In this document: one piece after another, positions 26,922 through 37,383 of the stretch | Layout of the letters: the number at the start of each line of letters is the position of its first letter | How positions within the stretch are numbered: position 1 is the stretch's first letter | The notes under the pieces: generated by a model | Told to the model about the DNA's origin: nothing | Seen by the model: only the letters and a program-made list of their open reading frames with translations | The model's database searches: none | Translations under genes and position numbers: made by a program | NCBI RefSeq assembly: GCF_025548555.1 | Contig: NZ_JAJLPA010000001.1 | Span: 62,001-126,000 of the forward strand | DNA length: 64,000 nt | DNA from: Sphingomonas sp. A2-49 | GTDB taxonomy: Bacteria; Pseudomonadota; Alphaproteobacteria; Sphingomonadales; Sphingomonadaceae | Direction of reading: 5' to 3'

Positions 26922-28921
26922 TGCCCAAGCTGAAGGTAGACGGGATCGAGGTCGAGGTGCCGCAGGGCGCGACGGTCCTCCAGGCGTGTGAAGCCGCAGG
27001 GCGCGAAATCCCGCGCTTCTGCTATCACGAGCGGCTGAGCATCGCCGGCAATTGCCGCATGTGCCTCGTCGAGGTGAAGCCGGGGCCGCCGAAGCCGCAG
27101 GCGTCCTGCGCGCTGCCCGCCGCGGACAATCAGGAAGTATTCACCACCACGCCGATGGTGAAGAACGCCCGCGAGGGCGTGATGGAATTCCTGCTCATCA
27201 ACCATCCGCTCGATTGCCCGATCTGCGATCAGGGCGGCGAGTGCGACCTGCAGGACCAGTCGGTCGCCTATGGCCGCGGCCATTCGCGCTACGACGAGAA
27301 CAAGCGCGCGGTGACCGAGAAGTATATGGGGCCGATCGTCAAGACGATCATGACCCGTTGCATCCAGTGCACGCGTTGCGTCCGGTTCGCCGAAGAGGTC
27401 GCCGGGGTCGAGGAGATCGGGGCGATCTATCGCGGCGAGGACATGCAGATCACCAGCTATCTCGAGCAGGCGGTGACGAGCGAGCTCAGCGGCAACGTCG
27501 TCGACCTGTGCCCGGTCGGCGCGCTGACGTCGAAGCCCTATTCCTACGAGGCGCGGCCCTGGGAATTGAAGAAGACGCTGACGATCGACGTGCAGGACGC
27601 GGTGGGGACGAACATCCGCCTCGACAGCCGCGGCCGTCAGGTGCTGCGGTGCGTGCCCCGGATCAACGAGGACGTGAACGAGGAATGGGCGCACGACAAG
27701 ACGCGCCATCATGTCGACGGCCTGGTGCGTCGCCGCCTCGACCGGCCCTATGTCCGCCGCGACGGCACGCTCGTGCCGGTGAGCTGGGACGAGGCGTTCG
27801 CGGTCGTGAAGGCGAAGGTCGATGCCGCGGCATCGAACGTCGCCGCGGTGGCGGGGGACCTGGTCGACTGCGAGACGATGTATGCCGCCAAGGCGTTGCT
27901 GGGCCAGCTCGGCTCGTCGCTGCTCGAGGGGCGGCAGACGGGGATGGACTATGATACGTCCAGCCTCTCGGCGGTGAACTTCAACACGACGATCGCCGGG
28001 GTCGAACGCGCCGACGCGATCCTGCTGGTCGGCACCAACCTGCGCTGGGAAGCGCCGCTGGTGAACACGCGCGTGCGCAAGGCGATCAAGAAGGGCGCGA
28101 AGGTCTTCGCGATCGGTCCGGAGACGGAACTGACCTACAAGGTCGAGTGGCTCGGCGCCGACCTGTCGCTGATCGGTGCGCTGCCGGAGGCGGTGGCGAA
28201 GACGTTCGCCGACGCCAGGACGCCGATGGTGATCGTCGGTGGCGGTGCGTTGAAGGGCGGCCATGGCGCCGCGCTCGCCTTCGCGAAGCAATACGGCCTC
28301 GTCCGCGAGGGCTGGAACGGCTTCAACGTCGTCCATATGGCAGCGAGCCGTATGGGCGGGTTGATGCTCGGCTATGCGCAGGCGGGCGGCATCGGCGACC
28401 TTTCGGGCGCGGGCGTCACCTTCTTCCTCGGCGCGGACGAGGTGGACTATTCCCGCTTCGGCGGATTCAAGGTCTATGTCGGCCATCACGGCGATACCGG
28501 GGCGCATCATGCCGACGTGATCCTGCCGGGCGCGACCTATGCCGAGAAATCGGGGACGTGGGTTAACCTCGAAGGGCGCGTCCAGCGCGGCGAGCGCGCG
28601 GTGTTCCCGCCGGGCGACGCGCGCGAGGACTGGGCGATCTTCCGCGCATTGTCCGACGTGCTGGGCCACACGCTGCCGTTCGACAGCCTCGCCGGCCTGC
28701 GCGAGGCGATGGCGAACGATGTGCCGGCGCTCGGCAAGCCGGGGCTGGCGACGTTCGACTGGGCGCCGCCAGCGCTGGATGCGGCTGCGCAGGGCAGCCT
28801 GTCCGGCTATCCGATCAAGGATTTCTACCTGACCAACGCGATCTGCCGCGCATCGCCGACGATGCAGCGCTGCTCGGCGGAACTGGTCCATGGCGAAACG
28901 TTCGCGGAGGCGGCGGAGTGA
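26921..28921 (+). CDS. nuoG: NADH-quinone oxidoreductase subunit G
   Basis: 666 residues. The N-terminal [2Fe-2S] domain has [15 protein letters not shown], the N5 and N4 [4Fe-4S] clusters follow ([12 protein letters not shown] and [11 protein letters not shown], with [11 protein letters not shown]), and then a molybdopterin-oxidoreductase-like domain that no longer binds molybdenum. The length fits alphaproteobacterial NuoG (about 670-690), shorter than the E. coli protein. Start TAATG-overlaps the extra gene. Confidence 0.97.
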   Translation: MPKLKVDGIEVEVPQGATVLQACEAAGREIPRFCYHERLSIAGNCRMCLVEVKPGPPKPQASCALPAADNQEVFTTTPMVKNAREGVMEFLLINHPLDCPICDQGGECDLQDQSVAYGRGHSRYDENKRAVTEKYMGPIVKTIMTRCIQCTRCVRFAEEVAGVEEIGAIYRGEDMQITSYLEQAVTSELSGNVVDLCPVGALTSKPYSYEARPWELKKTLTIDVQDAVGTNIRLDSRGRQVLRCVPRINEDVNEEWAHDKTRHHVDGLVRRRLDRPYVRRDGTLVPVSWDEAFAVVKAKVDAAASNVAAVAGDLVDCETMYAAKALLGQLGSSLLEGRQTGMDYDTSSLSAVNFNTTIAGVERADAILLVGTNLRWEAPLVNTRVRKAIKKGAKVFAIGPETELTYKVEWLGADLSLIGALPEAVAKTFADARTPMVIVGGGALKGGHGAALAFAKQYGLVREGWNGFNVVHMAASRMGGLMLGYAQAGGIGDLSGAGVTFFLGADEVDYSRFGGFKVYVGHHGDTGAHHADVILPGATYAEKSGTWVNLEGRVQRGERAVFPPGDAREDWAIFRALSDVLGHTLPFDSLAGLREAMANDVPALGKPGLATFDWAPPALDAAAQGSLSGYPIKDFYLTNAICRASPTMQRCSAELVHGETFAEAAE

Positions 28922-29973
28922 CCGGTTTCTTCAACACGACCGTCGGCATGTCCTACGACTGGGCATGGTTCGTCGCGACGATCGTCGGCATCCTCGTGAT
29001 CGCCTTGCCGCTGATGCTGGCGGTGGCGATGATTATCTACGCTGATCGCAAGATCTGGGCGGCGATGGCGCTGCGCCGCGGCCCCAACGTCGTCGGTCCG
29101 TTCGGCCTGCTCCAGTCGTTCGCGGACGGACTGAAGGTGTTCCTGCAGGAAACCATCGTCCCCGCCGCGGCGAACCGGGCGCTGTTCCTGCTTGCGCCGA
29201 TCATCACCTTCACGGTGGCGCTGATCGTCTGGGCGGTCGTGCCGTTCGGGGCCGGCGTGGTGCTCGCCGACATCAACGTCGGGTTGCTGTACGTGCTGGC
29301 CGCGTCGAGCCTCGGCGTCTACGGCATCATCCTGTCGGGTTGGGCGTCGAACTCCAAATACCCCTTCTATTCGGCACTGCGTGCCGCGGCGCAGATGGTC
29401 AGCTACGAAGTCGCGATCGGCTTCATCCTGATCTCGGTCGTGATGTGGGCGGGGACGTTCAACCTCAGCGGCATCGTCGCCTCGCAGGTGAGCACGCTCA
29501 ATCTCCACATCAACGCCTTCGGGATCAACCCGCTGCTGTTCCCGATGGCGGTGATGTTCTTCATCTCCAGCCTGGCCGAGACGCAGCGCGCGCCGTTCGA
29601 CCTGACCGAGGCGGAGAGCGAGCTCGTCGCCGGATACCAGACCGAGTACAGCTCGATGAGCTTCGCGCTCTTCTGGCTCGGCGAATATGCGAACGTGCTG
29701 CTGATGTGTGCGCTCAACGCGACGCTGTTCTGGGGCGGGTGGCTGCCGCCGGTCGACTGGGCGCCGCTCTATTACGTCCCGGGGATCATCTGGCTGTTCG
29801 CCAAGATCCTGTTTTTCTTCTTCCTGTTCAGCTGGGTGAAGGCGACCGTGCCGCGGTATCGCTACGACCAGCTGATGCGGCTGGGGTGGAAGGTGTTCCT
29901 GCCGCTGTCGCTGTTCTGGGTGTTCCTGGTGTCGAGCGTATTGATGCTGCTGCGCGTCGGCGTGCCGGCATGA
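28918..29973 (+). CDS. nuoH: NADH-quinone oxidoreductase subunit H
   Basis: 351 residues and about eight membrane spans. The quinone-entry loops [21 protein letters not shown] and [24 protein letters not shown] segment ([20 protein letters not shown]) are conserved. It links the hydrophilic arm to the membrane arm. GTG 28918 overlaps the nuoG stop. Confidence 0.97.
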   Translation: MTGFFNTTVGMSYDWAWFVATIVGILVIALPLMLAVAMIIYADRKIWAAMALRRGPNVVGPFGLLQSFADGLKVFLQETIVPAAANRALFLLAPIITFTVALIVWAVVPFGAGVVLADINVGLLYVLAASSLGVYGIILSGWASNSKYPFYSALRAAAQMVSYEVAIGFILISVVMWAGTFNLSGIVASQVSTLNLHINAFGINPLLFPMAVMFFISSLAETQRAPFDLTEAESELVAGYQTEYSSMSFALFWLGEYANVLLMCALNATLFWGGWLPPVDWAPLYYVPGIIWLFAKILFFFFLFSWVKATVPRYRYDQLMRLGWKVFLPLSLFWVFLVSSVLMLLRVGVPA

Positions 29974-30101
29974 GCCAGGTGTCGGACTGGATGATCGCGC
30001 GTGGCCTGCGGCCTCAGGTGATGCGGGACAAGGCGCTCGCGGGCGTCGGTATCGGATTGTTGGTCGTACTGATCGACCGGATGTTGGGATTGAGCTCTTG
30101 A
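29970..30101 (+). CDS. 43-residue small protein between nuoH and nuoI
   Basis: ATG 29970 overlaps the nuoH stop (ATGA) and the TGA overlaps the TTG of nuoI (TTGA), so the frame is neatly fitted into the operon. The peptide has a basic N-terminal half ([17 protein letters not shown]) and one hydrophobic stretch ([13 protein letters not shown]), suggesting a single-span membrane peptide. No homologue is known to me. Tight overlap at both ends is the main reason to call it real. Confidence 0.6.
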   Translation: MSQVSDWMIARGLRPQVMRDKALAGVGIGLLVVLIDRMLGLSS

Positions 30102-30583
30102 GCGTCGCACAGATCATCAAGTCGTTCACCTTGTGGGAATTCGTGAAGGCGCATGCCCTCACGCTGAAGTATTTCTTCAAGCCCAAGGCGACGATCAACT
30201 ACCCCTTCGAGCGCAATCCGATCTCGCCGCGGTTCCGCGGCGAACATGCGCTGCGTCGCTATCCGAACGGCGAGGAACGCTGCATCGCGTGCAAGCTGTG
30301 CGAGGCGGTATGTCCGGCGCAGGCGATCACGATCGAGGCCGAGCCGCGCGACGACGGCAGCCGCCGCACGACGCGCTACGACATCGACATGACCAAGTGC
30401 ATCTATTGCGGCCTGTGTCAGGAAGCGTGCCCGGTCGATGCGATCGTCGAGGGGCCGAATTACGAATTCTCGACCGAGACGCGCGAGGAACTGATCTACG
30501 ACAAGGCCAAGCTGCTCGACAACGGCGACCGCTGGGAAAGCGCGATCGCGGCGAACCTTGCCGCCGACGCGCCGTATCGTTAA
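30098..30583 (+). CDS. nuoI: NADH-quinone oxidoreductase subunit I
   Basis: 161 residues with two ferredoxin-type [4Fe-4S] motifs, [16 protein letters not shown] and [16 protein letters not shown] (clusters N6a and N6b), and an N-terminal amphipathic helix. The start is TTG 30098, giving [14 protein letters not shown]; it overlaps the stop of the small gene upstream. No better start fits. Confidence 0.96.
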   Translation: MSVAQIIKSFTLWEFVKAHALTLKYFFKPKATINYPFERNPISPRFRGEHALRRYPNGEERCIACKLCEAVCPAQAITIEAEPRDDGSRRTTRYDIDMTKCIYCGLCQEACPVDAIVEGPNYEFSTETREELIYDKAKLLDNGDRWESAIAANLAADAPYR

Positions 30584-30630
30584 TGCGCGCCGCACTCGAT
30601 TCCGGGCTCAGGGGGCCGACCAACTCGTGA
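30583..30630 (+). CDS. possible 15-codon coupling peptide before nuoJ
   Basis: ATG 30583 shares a base with the nuoI stop (TAATG) and the frame ends in a TGA that overlaps the nuoJ GTG (GTGA). The peptide would be [15 protein letters not shown]. It may only serve to carry ribosomes across the 43-bp gap to nuoJ. It is too short to judge by coding signals. Confidence 0.3.
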   Translation: MRAALDSGLRGPTNS

Positions 30631-31238
30631 TCCAGGCCATAGCCTTCTACCTCTTCGCGATCGTCGTGATCGGATCGGCCGCGATGACGATCTCGTCGCG
30701 CAACCCGGTCCATTCGGTGATGTGGCTGATCCTCGCCTTCTTCAACGCCGCGGGCCTGATGGTGCTCGTCGGTGCCGAATTCATCGCGATGCTGCTCGTC
30801 ATCGTCTATGTCGGTGCGGTCGCGGTGCTGTTCCTGTTCGTCGTCATGATGCTGGACATCGAGGTCGCGCAGCTGCGCGCCGGGGTCGCGCGCTATGCGG
30901 CGCTGGGGCTGGCGCTGGCGGTGGCGCTCGCCGCCGAGATCCTGATCGGCATCGGTGCGTGGAGCGCGGGCGGCCTGAAGGTCGGCCAGCGCATCGCGCC
31001 GGTCGACACGGCGGTGCCGAACATCCAGGCGATGGGGCAGCTGCTCTACACGCGCTATCTGTTCGTGTTCGAGGCGGCGGGCTTCGTCCTGCTCGTCGCG
31101 ATGATCGGCGCGATCGTGCTGACGCATCGTCAGCGGGGCGGCGTCCGCGGCCAGAACATCGGCCGACAGAACGCGCGCCGTCCGCAGGATGCGACGCGCA
31201 ACGTCCAGCCGCCGATCGGGCAGGGGGTCCAGCTGTGA
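30627..31238 (+). CDS. nuoJ: NADH-quinone oxidoreductase subunit J
   Basis: 203 residues from GTG 30627; a longer frame from 30558 would add a polar leader overlapping nuoI and is less likely. Five membrane spans are visible, with [27 protein letters not shown] TMH3 ([20 protein letters not shown]), which carries the pi-bulge in complex I. The C-terminal 35 residues are Arg/Gln-rich and cytoplasmic. Confidence 0.95.
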   Translation: MIQAIAFYLFAIVVIGSAAMTISSRNPVHSVMWLILAFFNAAGLMVLVGAEFIAMLLVIVYVGAVAVLFLFVVMMLDIEVAQLRAGVARYAALGLALAVALAAEILIGIGAWSAGGLKVGQRIAPVDTAVPNIQAMGQLLYTRYLFVFEAAGFVLLVAMIGAIVLTHRQRGGVRGQNIGRQNARRPQDATRNVQPPIGQGVQL

Positions 31239-31540
31239 TTGGGTTGACGCATTATCTGGTCGTGGCGGCGATCCTGTTCACGATGGGCGTGCTGGGCATC
31301 TTCCTCAACCGCAAGAACCTGATCGTCATCCTGATGGCGATCGAACTGATCCTGCTCGCGGTGAACCTCAACCTCGTCGCGTTCTCGGCCTATCTGCACG
31401 ATCTGGTCGGACAGATCTTCGCGATGTTCGTGCTGACCGTCGCGGCGGGCGAGGCGGCGATCGGGCTTGCCATCCTTGTGATCTATTTCCGTGGCCGCGG
31501 CACGATCGCGGTCGATGACGTCAACCGGATGAAGGGGTGA
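31235..31540 (+). CDS. nuoK: NADH-quinone oxidoreductase subunit K
   Basis: 101 residues, three membrane spans. The two buried glutamates of the proton path are seen in [13 protein letters not shown] and [14 protein letters not shown] 31235 overlaps the nuoJ stop. Confidence 0.96.
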   Translation: MIGLTHYLVVAAILFTMGVLGIFLNRKNLIVILMAIELILLAVNLNLVAFSAYLHDLVGQIFAMFVLTVAAGEAAIGLAILVIYFRGRGTIAVDDVNRMKG

Positions 31541-31547
31541 TCGTTCG

Positions 31548-33689
31548 GTGACTTCGATTGTACTCATCGTATTCCTGCCGCTGCTTGCCGCGATCGTCGC
31601 GGGGCTCGGCAACAGGGCGCTCGGCACGGTGCCGGCGAAGGTCATCACGACCGGCGCGCTGTTCGCCTCGTGCCTGCTGTCCTGGCCGGTGTTCCTCGGC
31701 TTCCTCGCCGGCACCAGCGAGGCACACGTCCAGCCGGTGCTGACGTGGATCGTCAGCGGCAACATGGCGGTCGACTGGTCGCTCCGCGTCGACCAGCTGA
31801 CCGCGATCATGCTGGTCGTCATCACCAGCGTGTCGGCGCTCGTCCACCTCTATAGCTGGGGCTATATGAGCGAGGATCCGGACCAGCCGCGCTTCTTCGC
31901 CTATTTGTCGCTGTTCACCTTCGCGATGCTGATGCTGGTCACCGCGGACACGCTGGTGCAGATGTTCTTCGGCTGGGAGGGGGTCGGCCTCGCATCCTAC
32001 CTGCTGATCGGATTCTGGTTCCGCAAGCCGTCCGCCAATGCCGCCGCGATCAAGGCGTTCGTCGTCAACCGCGTCGGCGACCTGGGCTTCATGCTGGGTA
32101 TCTTCGGCACCTTCCTCGTATTCGGAACGGTTTCGATCCCGGCGATCCTCGCGGCTGCGCCGGGCATGGCGGGCTCGACGATCGGCTTCCTCGGCATGCG
32201 TGCCGACACGATGACGGTGCTGTGCCTGCTCCTGTTCGTCGGCGCGATGGGCAAGTCGGCGCAGCTCGGCCTGCACACCTGGCTTCCCGACGCGATGGAG
32301 GGCCCGACCCCGGTGTCGGCGCTGATCCATGCCGCGACGATGGTCACCGCGGGCGTCTTCATGGTGTGCCGCCTGTCGCCGATGTTCGAGACGTCGCCGG
32401 CCGCGCTGCACGTCGTCATGTTCGTCGGCGCCGCGACCTGCCTGTTCGCGGCGACGGTCGGGATGGTGCAGACCGACATCAAGCGCGTCATCGCCTATTC
32501 GACCTGTTCGCAGCTCGGCTACATGTTCTTCGCGGCGGGCGTCGGCGCCTATGGCGCGGCGATGTTCCACCTGTTCACGCACGCCTTCTTCAAGGCGCTG
32601 CTGTTCCTGGGTGCGGGTTCGGTGATCCATGCGATGCACCACGAACAGGACATGCGCTATTACGGCGGCCTGCGCAAAAGCATTCCGGTCACATTCTGGG
32701 GCATGATGATGGGGACGCTGGCGATCACCGGTGTCGGCCTGCCGGCGGTGTTCGGCAACCCGCTCGGCATCGGTTTCGCGGGCTTCCATTCGAAGGACGC
32801 AATCATCGAGGCGGGCTGGGCCGCGGGCGAGCCCGGCGTCTGGTTCGTCGGCGTGCTCGTCGCGCTCATCACCAGCTTCTATTCGTGGCGGCTGATGTTC
32901 CTGACCTTCTGGGGCAAGCCGCGCTGGGCGGCATCGGAGCATATCCAGCACGCGCTGCATGACGCCCATGGTCACGATCATGCCCATGGCCATGATGATG
33001 CCCATGCGCACGCCCACGACGCGCATCACGCCGACGAGGCACACGCCACCCCGGCGCAGGCCGAGGACAGCGGCGTCCATCCGTCGACGCACGGTGCGGG
33101 GCAGCACGACCTGCCCGCAGGCACGGGCGGCTATCACCCGCACGAGAGCCCGTGGCCGATGCTGGTGCCGCTGGTGCTGCTGTCGATCGGCGCGATCGCC
33201 GCCGGGTTCGTCTTCCACGGCTATTTCATCGAGCCTAGCGCGGGCGAGACGTTCTGGAAGGGCGACATCGCGTTCCGCGAACACCTGATGCACGCGATGC
33301 ATGAGGTGCCGGTGCCGATCAAGCTGTCGGCGACGATCGCCATGCTGCTCGGCCTGTTCACCGCCTGGTACGCCTATATCAAGGCGCCGGCCTTCCCGAC
33401 GGCGGTCGCGGACCAGTTCCGCATCCTGTACCGCTTCCTCGTCCACAAATATTATTTCGACGAGCTCTATCACCTGCTGTTCGTCCGTCCCGCCTTCGCC
33501 ATCGGCCGCCTGCTGTGGCATCGCGGCGACGAGCAGACGATCGACCGGTTCGGGCCGAACGGCTCGGCCTGGGTGGTGCAGCTCTCCAGCCGCGTCGCGG
33601 GCCGGCTCCAGAACGGATATGTCTATACCTATGCCTTCGTCATGCTGATCGGTCTGACCGCCGTCGTCACCTGGGCGATCGCACAGTGA
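31548..33689 (+). CDS. nuoL: NADH-quinone oxidoreductase subunit L, with His-rich loop
   Basis: 713 residues, an antiporter-like proton-pumping subunit with about 16 spans and the lateral helix at the C-terminus. FGWEGVGLASYLLIGFW and HTWLPDAMEGPTPVSALIHAAT are the conserved blocks with the pumping Glu and Lys. Unusually, residues about 466-535 form a polar loop with repeated His/Asp/Ala (HGHDHAHGHDDAHAHAHD and more). GTG 31548 is 7 bp after nuoK. Confidence 0.96.
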   Translation: MTSIVLIVFLPLLAAIVAGLGNRALGTVPAKVITTGALFASCLLSWPVFLGFLAGTSEAHVQPVLTWIVSGNMAVDWSLRVDQLTAIMLVVITSVSALVHLYSWGYMSEDPDQPRFFAYLSLFTFAMLMLVTADTLVQMFFGWEGVGLASYLLIGFWFRKPSANAAAIKAFVVNRVGDLGFMLGIFGTFLVFGTVSIPAILAAAPGMAGSTIGFLGMRADTMTVLCLLLFVGAMGKSAQLGLHTWLPDAMEGPTPVSALIHAATMVTAGVFMVCRLSPMFETSPAALHVVMFVGAATCLFAATVGMVQTDIKRVIAYSTCSQLGYMFFAAGVGAYGAAMFHLFTHAFFKALLFLGAGSVIHAMHHEQDMRYYGGLRKSIPVTFWGMMMGTLAITGVGLPAVFGNPLGIGFAGFHSKDAIIEAGWAAGEPGVWFVGVLVALITSFYSWRLMFLTFWGKPRWAASEHIQHALHDAHGHDHAHGHDDAHAHAHDAHHADEAHATPAQAEDSGVHPSTHGAGQHDLPAGTGGYHPHESPWPMLVPLVLLSIGAIAAGFVFHGYFIEPSAGETFWKGDIAFREHLMHAMHEVPVPIKLSATIAMLLGLFTAWYAYIKAPAFPTAVADQFRILYRFLVHKYYFDELYHLLFVRPAFAIGRLLWHRGDEQTIDRFGPNGSAWVVQLSSRVAGRLQNGYVYTYAFVMLIGLTAVVTWAIAQ

Positions 33690-35218
33690 GCGGGTTGCCC
33701 ATCCTTTCGATCATGCTGCTGATCCCCGCGCTCGCGGCGATCGCCTGCCTCTTCCTGCCCGCAGCCACCGCCCGTGCGGTGGCGCTGGGCGCGACGTTGG
33801 TCGACTTCGTGCTGGGGGCATTGCTCTGGGCGAACTACGACATCGGCGGCGCGCAGTGGCAGTTCGTCGAGCACGGGCCGCGGCTCGGCTTCTTCGCCTG
33901 GGATCTCGGCATCGACGGCTTCGCGCTGATGCTCATCATGCTCAGCGTGTTCCTGATGCCGATCTGCATCGGCGCGAGCTGGCGCGCGATCGAGAAGCGC
34001 GTGCCGGAATATATGGCGGCGTTCCTGCTGACCGAAACGCTGATGATCGGCACTTTCGCGGCGCAGGATCTGTTCCTGTTCTACCTCTTCTTCGAGGCCG
34101 GCCTGATCCCGATGTATCTCATCATCGGCATCTGGGGCGGGGCGAACCGCATCTACGCGTCGTACAAGTTCTTCCTCTACACGCTGCTCGGCTCGCTGCT
34201 GATGCTCGTCGCGATGCTGTACATGGCGCAGGTGGCGGGCACGTCGAGCATTCCCGCGCTCCAGGCGTTCGACTTCCCGGCGCATGTGCAGACGTGGCTG
34301 TGGCTCGCCTTCTTCGCCTCGTTCGCCGTCAAGATGCCGATGTGGCCCGTCCATACGTGGCTGCCCGATGCGCACGTCCAGGCGCCGACCGCGGGATCGG
34401 TGATCCTGGCGGGCGTGCTGCTCAAGCTGGGCGGATACGGCTTTCTGCGGTTCAGCCTGCCCATGTTCCCGGAGGCGAGCGGGCAGCTGACGTGGCTGAT
34501 CTTCGGCCTGTCCGCGGTCGCGGTCATCTACACCTCGCTTGTCGCGCTGGTGCAGTCGGACATGAAGAAGCTGATCGCCTATTCGTCCGTCGCACACATG
34601 GCGATCGTGACGATCGGCCTGTTCGCCTTCAACCCGCAGGGGATCGAGGGCGCGATGATGATGATGCTGAGCCATGGGCTGGTGTCGGGCGCATTGTTCC
34701 TGTGCGTCGGCGTGATCTACGACCGGTTGCACACGCGCGAGATCAGCCGTTACGGCGGGCTGGCGATCAACATGCCGCGCTACGCCCTGTTCTTCCTGTT
34801 CTTCACCATGGCGTCGATCGGCCTGCCCGGGACGAGCGGCTTCGTCGCCGAATTCCTGGCGCTGATGGGCACCTATCAGGTGTCGACGTGGATCGCGCTG
34901 CTCTGCACGACCAGCATCATCCTCGGCGCGGCATACATGCTGTACCTCTACCGGCGCGTGGTGTTCGGCGAGATCAGGTCGGACGACGTCCGCGCGATGG
35001 AGGACCTGTCGCATCGCGAGCTGTGGCTGCTCGCGCCGATCGCCGCGGTCGCGCTGTGGATGGGCGTCTATCCCGAAAGCTTCATGGCGCCGATGCGCAA
35101 GGACGTCGTGACGCTGCTCGCCCGCATCGATCGTGCGACACCGGCCTCCGATTCCCGGCCGACCGCCGGCAAGCCCCTTCCAGCGGCCCATGCCGCCGCC
35201 CACGGAACCGCTCACTGA
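33686..35218 (+). CDS. nuoM: NADH-quinone oxidoreductase subunit M
   Basis: 510 residues, an antiporter-like membrane subunit. LFFEAGLIPMYLIIGIWGG, HTWLPDAHVQAPTAGSVILAG and the half-channel helices are present. GTG 33686 overlaps the nuoL stop; the final A is shared with the nuoN ATG (TGATG). The C-terminal 30 residues are a Pro/Ala-rich tail. Confidence 0.97.
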   Translation: MSGLPILSIMLLIPALAAIACLFLPAATARAVALGATLVDFVLGALLWANYDIGGAQWQFVEHGPRLGFFAWDLGIDGFALMLIMLSVFLMPICIGASWRAIEKRVPEYMAAFLLTETLMIGTFAAQDLFLFYLFFEAGLIPMYLIIGIWGGANRIYASYKFFLYTLLGSLLMLVAMLYMAQVAGTSSIPALQAFDFPAHVQTWLWLAFFASFAVKMPMWPVHTWLPDAHVQAPTAGSVILAGVLLKLGGYGFLRFSLPMFPEASGQLTWLIFGLSAVAVIYTSLVALVQSDMKKLIAYSSVAHMAIVTIGLFAFNPQGIEGAMMMMLSHGLVSGALFLCVGVIYDRLHTREISRYGGLAINMPRYALFFLFFTMASIGLPGTSGFVAEFLALMGTYQVSTWIALLCTTSIILGAAYMLYLYRRVVFGEIRSDDVRAMEDLSHRELWLLAPIAAVALWMGVYPESFMAPMRKDVVTLLARIDRATPASDSRPTAGKPLPAAHAAAHGTAH

Positions 35219-36672
35219 TGGACTACGCCGCCAACATCGCCATGACCCTGCCCGAGGTGATCCTGGGCGCAGGGGCGATCATCCTGATGCTCGTTGCCGC
35301 CTGGGGCGGCTCGGCGTCGACCCGTCTCGTGTCGTGGACCGCGGTCGCGATCCTGGGCGGGGCGTGCCTGTCGCTGCTGGGGCCCGCGGGCCACGGCGGC
35401 CCCGCCTTCGACGGCCTGTATCGCGCCGACGCGTTCGCGGCGTTCGCCAAGGTGCTGATCTTCATCGCCTCCGCGGTCGCGATCGTGCTGGCGCCGGACT
35501 TCTTCGCGCGCACCGCGGGCGACGACCTGCGTCCCGAATATCCCGTGCTGATCCTCCTCTCCGCGGCGGGTATGGGCATGATGGTGTCGGCGAGCGACAT
35601 GCTGACGCTGTACGTCGGGCTCGAGCTGCAAAGCCTGTCGGCCTATGTCCTCGCCAGCTTCATGCGGCGCGACACGCGATCGGCGGAAGCGGGCCTCAAA
35701 TATTTCGTGCTCGGCGCGCTGGCGAGCGGCATCCTGCTCTACGGGATCAGCCTGGTCTACGGTTTCTCGGGCACGACGCTGTTCGGCTGGATCGCCGCCG
35801 CCTATGCGGAGGGTCATTCGCTCGGGCTCTTGTTCGGGCTTGTCTTCGTCTTCGCGGGCATCGCGTTCAAGATTTCGGCGGTGCCGTTCCACATGTGGAC
35901 GCCCGACGTCTACGAAGGCGCGCCGACGCCGGTCACCGCCTTCTTCGCCTCGGCGCCCAAGGTCGCGGCGATGGGCCTCGCGGTCCGGGTCGCGGTCGAG
36001 GCGATGGGGCCGGCGACGGACCAGTGGCGCCAGATCGTGATCTTCGCCGCGCTCGCCTCGATCCTGCTCGGCGCGGTCGCGGCGATCGGCCAGACCAACA
36101 TCAAGCGGCTGCTCGCCTATTCGTCGATCAACAACGTGGGCTTCGCGCTCGTCGGCCTCGCCGCGGGCACGCCCGAGGGCGTGTCGGGCGTGCTGATCTA
36201 TATGACGATCTATATCGCCATGACGCTGGGGTCGTTCCTCGTCGTCCTCCAGATGCGCGACGCCGATGGGCAGCCGGTCGAGGATATCGCCGCGCTGTCG
36301 GGCATGTCGCGGACGCGGCCGGGCCTTGCCTGGGCGATGCTGTTCTTCATGTTCTCGCTCGCGGGCATTCCGCCGCTGCTCGGCTTCTATGCGAAGTTCG
36401 CGGTGTTCAAGGCGGCGGTCGCGGCGGGCCTGTTCCCGCTGGCGGCGGTCGGCCTCGCGGCCTCGACGATCGGCGCCTATTATTACCTGCGCGTCGTCAA
36501 GACGATGTTCTTCGACGAGCCGGCACCGGCGTTCCCGAAGACCGGCAGCCCGGTCGAGGGCGGGCTGATCGCGCTGACCGCCGCATTCGTGTCGCCGCTG
36601 GGCTATCTCGCCATCCCGCTGATCGGTGGCTGGGCAATGGCCGCGGCGCGCGCGCTGTTCCCCGCGATGTGA
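35218..36672 (+). CDS. nuoN: NADH-quinone oxidoreductase subunit N
   Basis: 484 residues, the third antiporter-like subunit. GLELQSLSAYVLASFMRRD, FHMWTPDVYEGAPTPVTAFF-type block and KRLLAYSSINNVGFALVG are visible. ATG 35218 overlaps nuoM and the stop overlaps the birA GTG (GTGA). It ends the nuo set A-N, all 14 subunits being present. Confidence 0.97.
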   Translation: MDYAANIAMTLPEVILGAGAIILMLVAAWGGSASTRLVSWTAVAILGGACLSLLGPAGHGGPAFDGLYRADAFAAFAKVLIFIASAVAIVLAPDFFARTAGDDLRPEYPVLILLSAAGMGMMVSASDMLTLYVGLELQSLSAYVLASFMRRDTRSAEAGLKYFVLGALASGILLYGISLVYGFSGTTLFGWIAAAYAEGHSLGLLFGLVFVFAGIAFKISAVPFHMWTPDVYEGAPTPVTAFFASAPKVAAMGLAVRVAVEAMGPATDQWRQIVIFAALASILLGAVAAIGQTNIKRLLAYSSINNVGFALVGLAAGTPEGVSGVLIYMTIYIAMTLGSFLVVLQMRDADGQPVEDIAALSGMSRTRPGLAWAMLFFMFSLAGIPPLLGFYAKFAVFKAAVAAGLFPLAAVGLAASTIGAYYYLRVVKTMFFDEPAPAFPKTGSPVEGGLIALTAAFVSPLGYLAIPLIGGWAMAAARALFPAM

Positions 36673-37373
36673 CGATCCGGACGGTCGACACGACGGACTC
36701 GACCAACGGCGACGTGCTCGCGCTCGCCCGGCAGGGTGAGGCGGAAGGCCTGTGGCTGATGGCACGCCAGCAGTCCGCCGGACGCGGCCGGCAGGGGCGG
36801 GCGTGGATCTCGCCGCCCGGCAACCTCTACGCCAGCACGCTCGTGCGGCTGCGGGCGAGCGACCCCGGCGCGGCGACGCTGGCGCTTGTCGCGGCGGTCG
36901 CGCTGCACGGCGCGATCGCGACCTTCGTGCCGGCGCCCGGCGTAACCATCAAATGGCCCAACGACCTGCTGATCGACGGGGCCAAGGTCTCGGGCATCCT
37001 GCTCGAACGCAGCGGCGATGCCGTGGTGGTCGGCATCGGCGTCAACCTGGCGCATCACCCGGCACTGCCCGACCGGGACACGACCAGCCTCGCCGCGCAG
37101 CGCGCGTCCGTGGCGCCGGAGGTGTTCCTCGACGTCCTGGCGGAGGGCTTCGCGCGCTGGCTGGCGCGATGGCGGGGCGAGGGGTTCGCGGTGGTCCGGC
37201 GGGCGTGGCTCGCCGCGGCGCACCCGGTCGGCACCGCGCTGGCCAGTCGCGCGGCCGACGGGACGGTGGAACAGGGCCTGTTCGACGGGCTCGACCGCGA
37301 CGGCGCGCTCATCCTGCGCTTGGCGTCGGGGGACCGGCGTGTCATCCACGCCGCCGACGTGGTTCTGGCTTGA
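36669..37373 (+). CDS. birA: biotin--[acetyl-CoA-carboxylase] ligase
   Basis: 234 residues. The biotin-AMP site [31 protein letters not shown] and VVGIGVNL are conserved. It attaches biotin to the carboxyl carrier protein. The N-terminal DNA-binding domain of E. coli BirA is absent, so it is a monofunctional ligase. GTG 36669 overlaps the nuoN stop, placing it in the nuo transcript. Confidence 0.94.
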   Translation: MTIRTVDTTDSTNGDVLALARQGEAEGLWLMARQQSAGRGRQGRAWISPPGNLYASTLVRLRASDPGAATLALVAAVALHGAIATFVPAPGVTIKWPNDLLIDGAKVSGILLERSGDAVVVGIGVNLAHHPALPDRDTTSLAAQRASVAPEVFLDVLAEGFARWLARWRGEGFAVVRRAWLAAAHPVGTALASRAADGTVEQGLFDGLDRDGALILRLASGDRRVIHAADVVLA

Positions 37374-37383
37374 GGGATTGACG

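Noticed and set aside
32940..33030. The His-codon run in nuoL as a short tandem repeat or CRISPR-like array
   Set aside because: The DNA repeat is only the codon pattern of the His/Asp/Ala loop, and the reading frame is intact.
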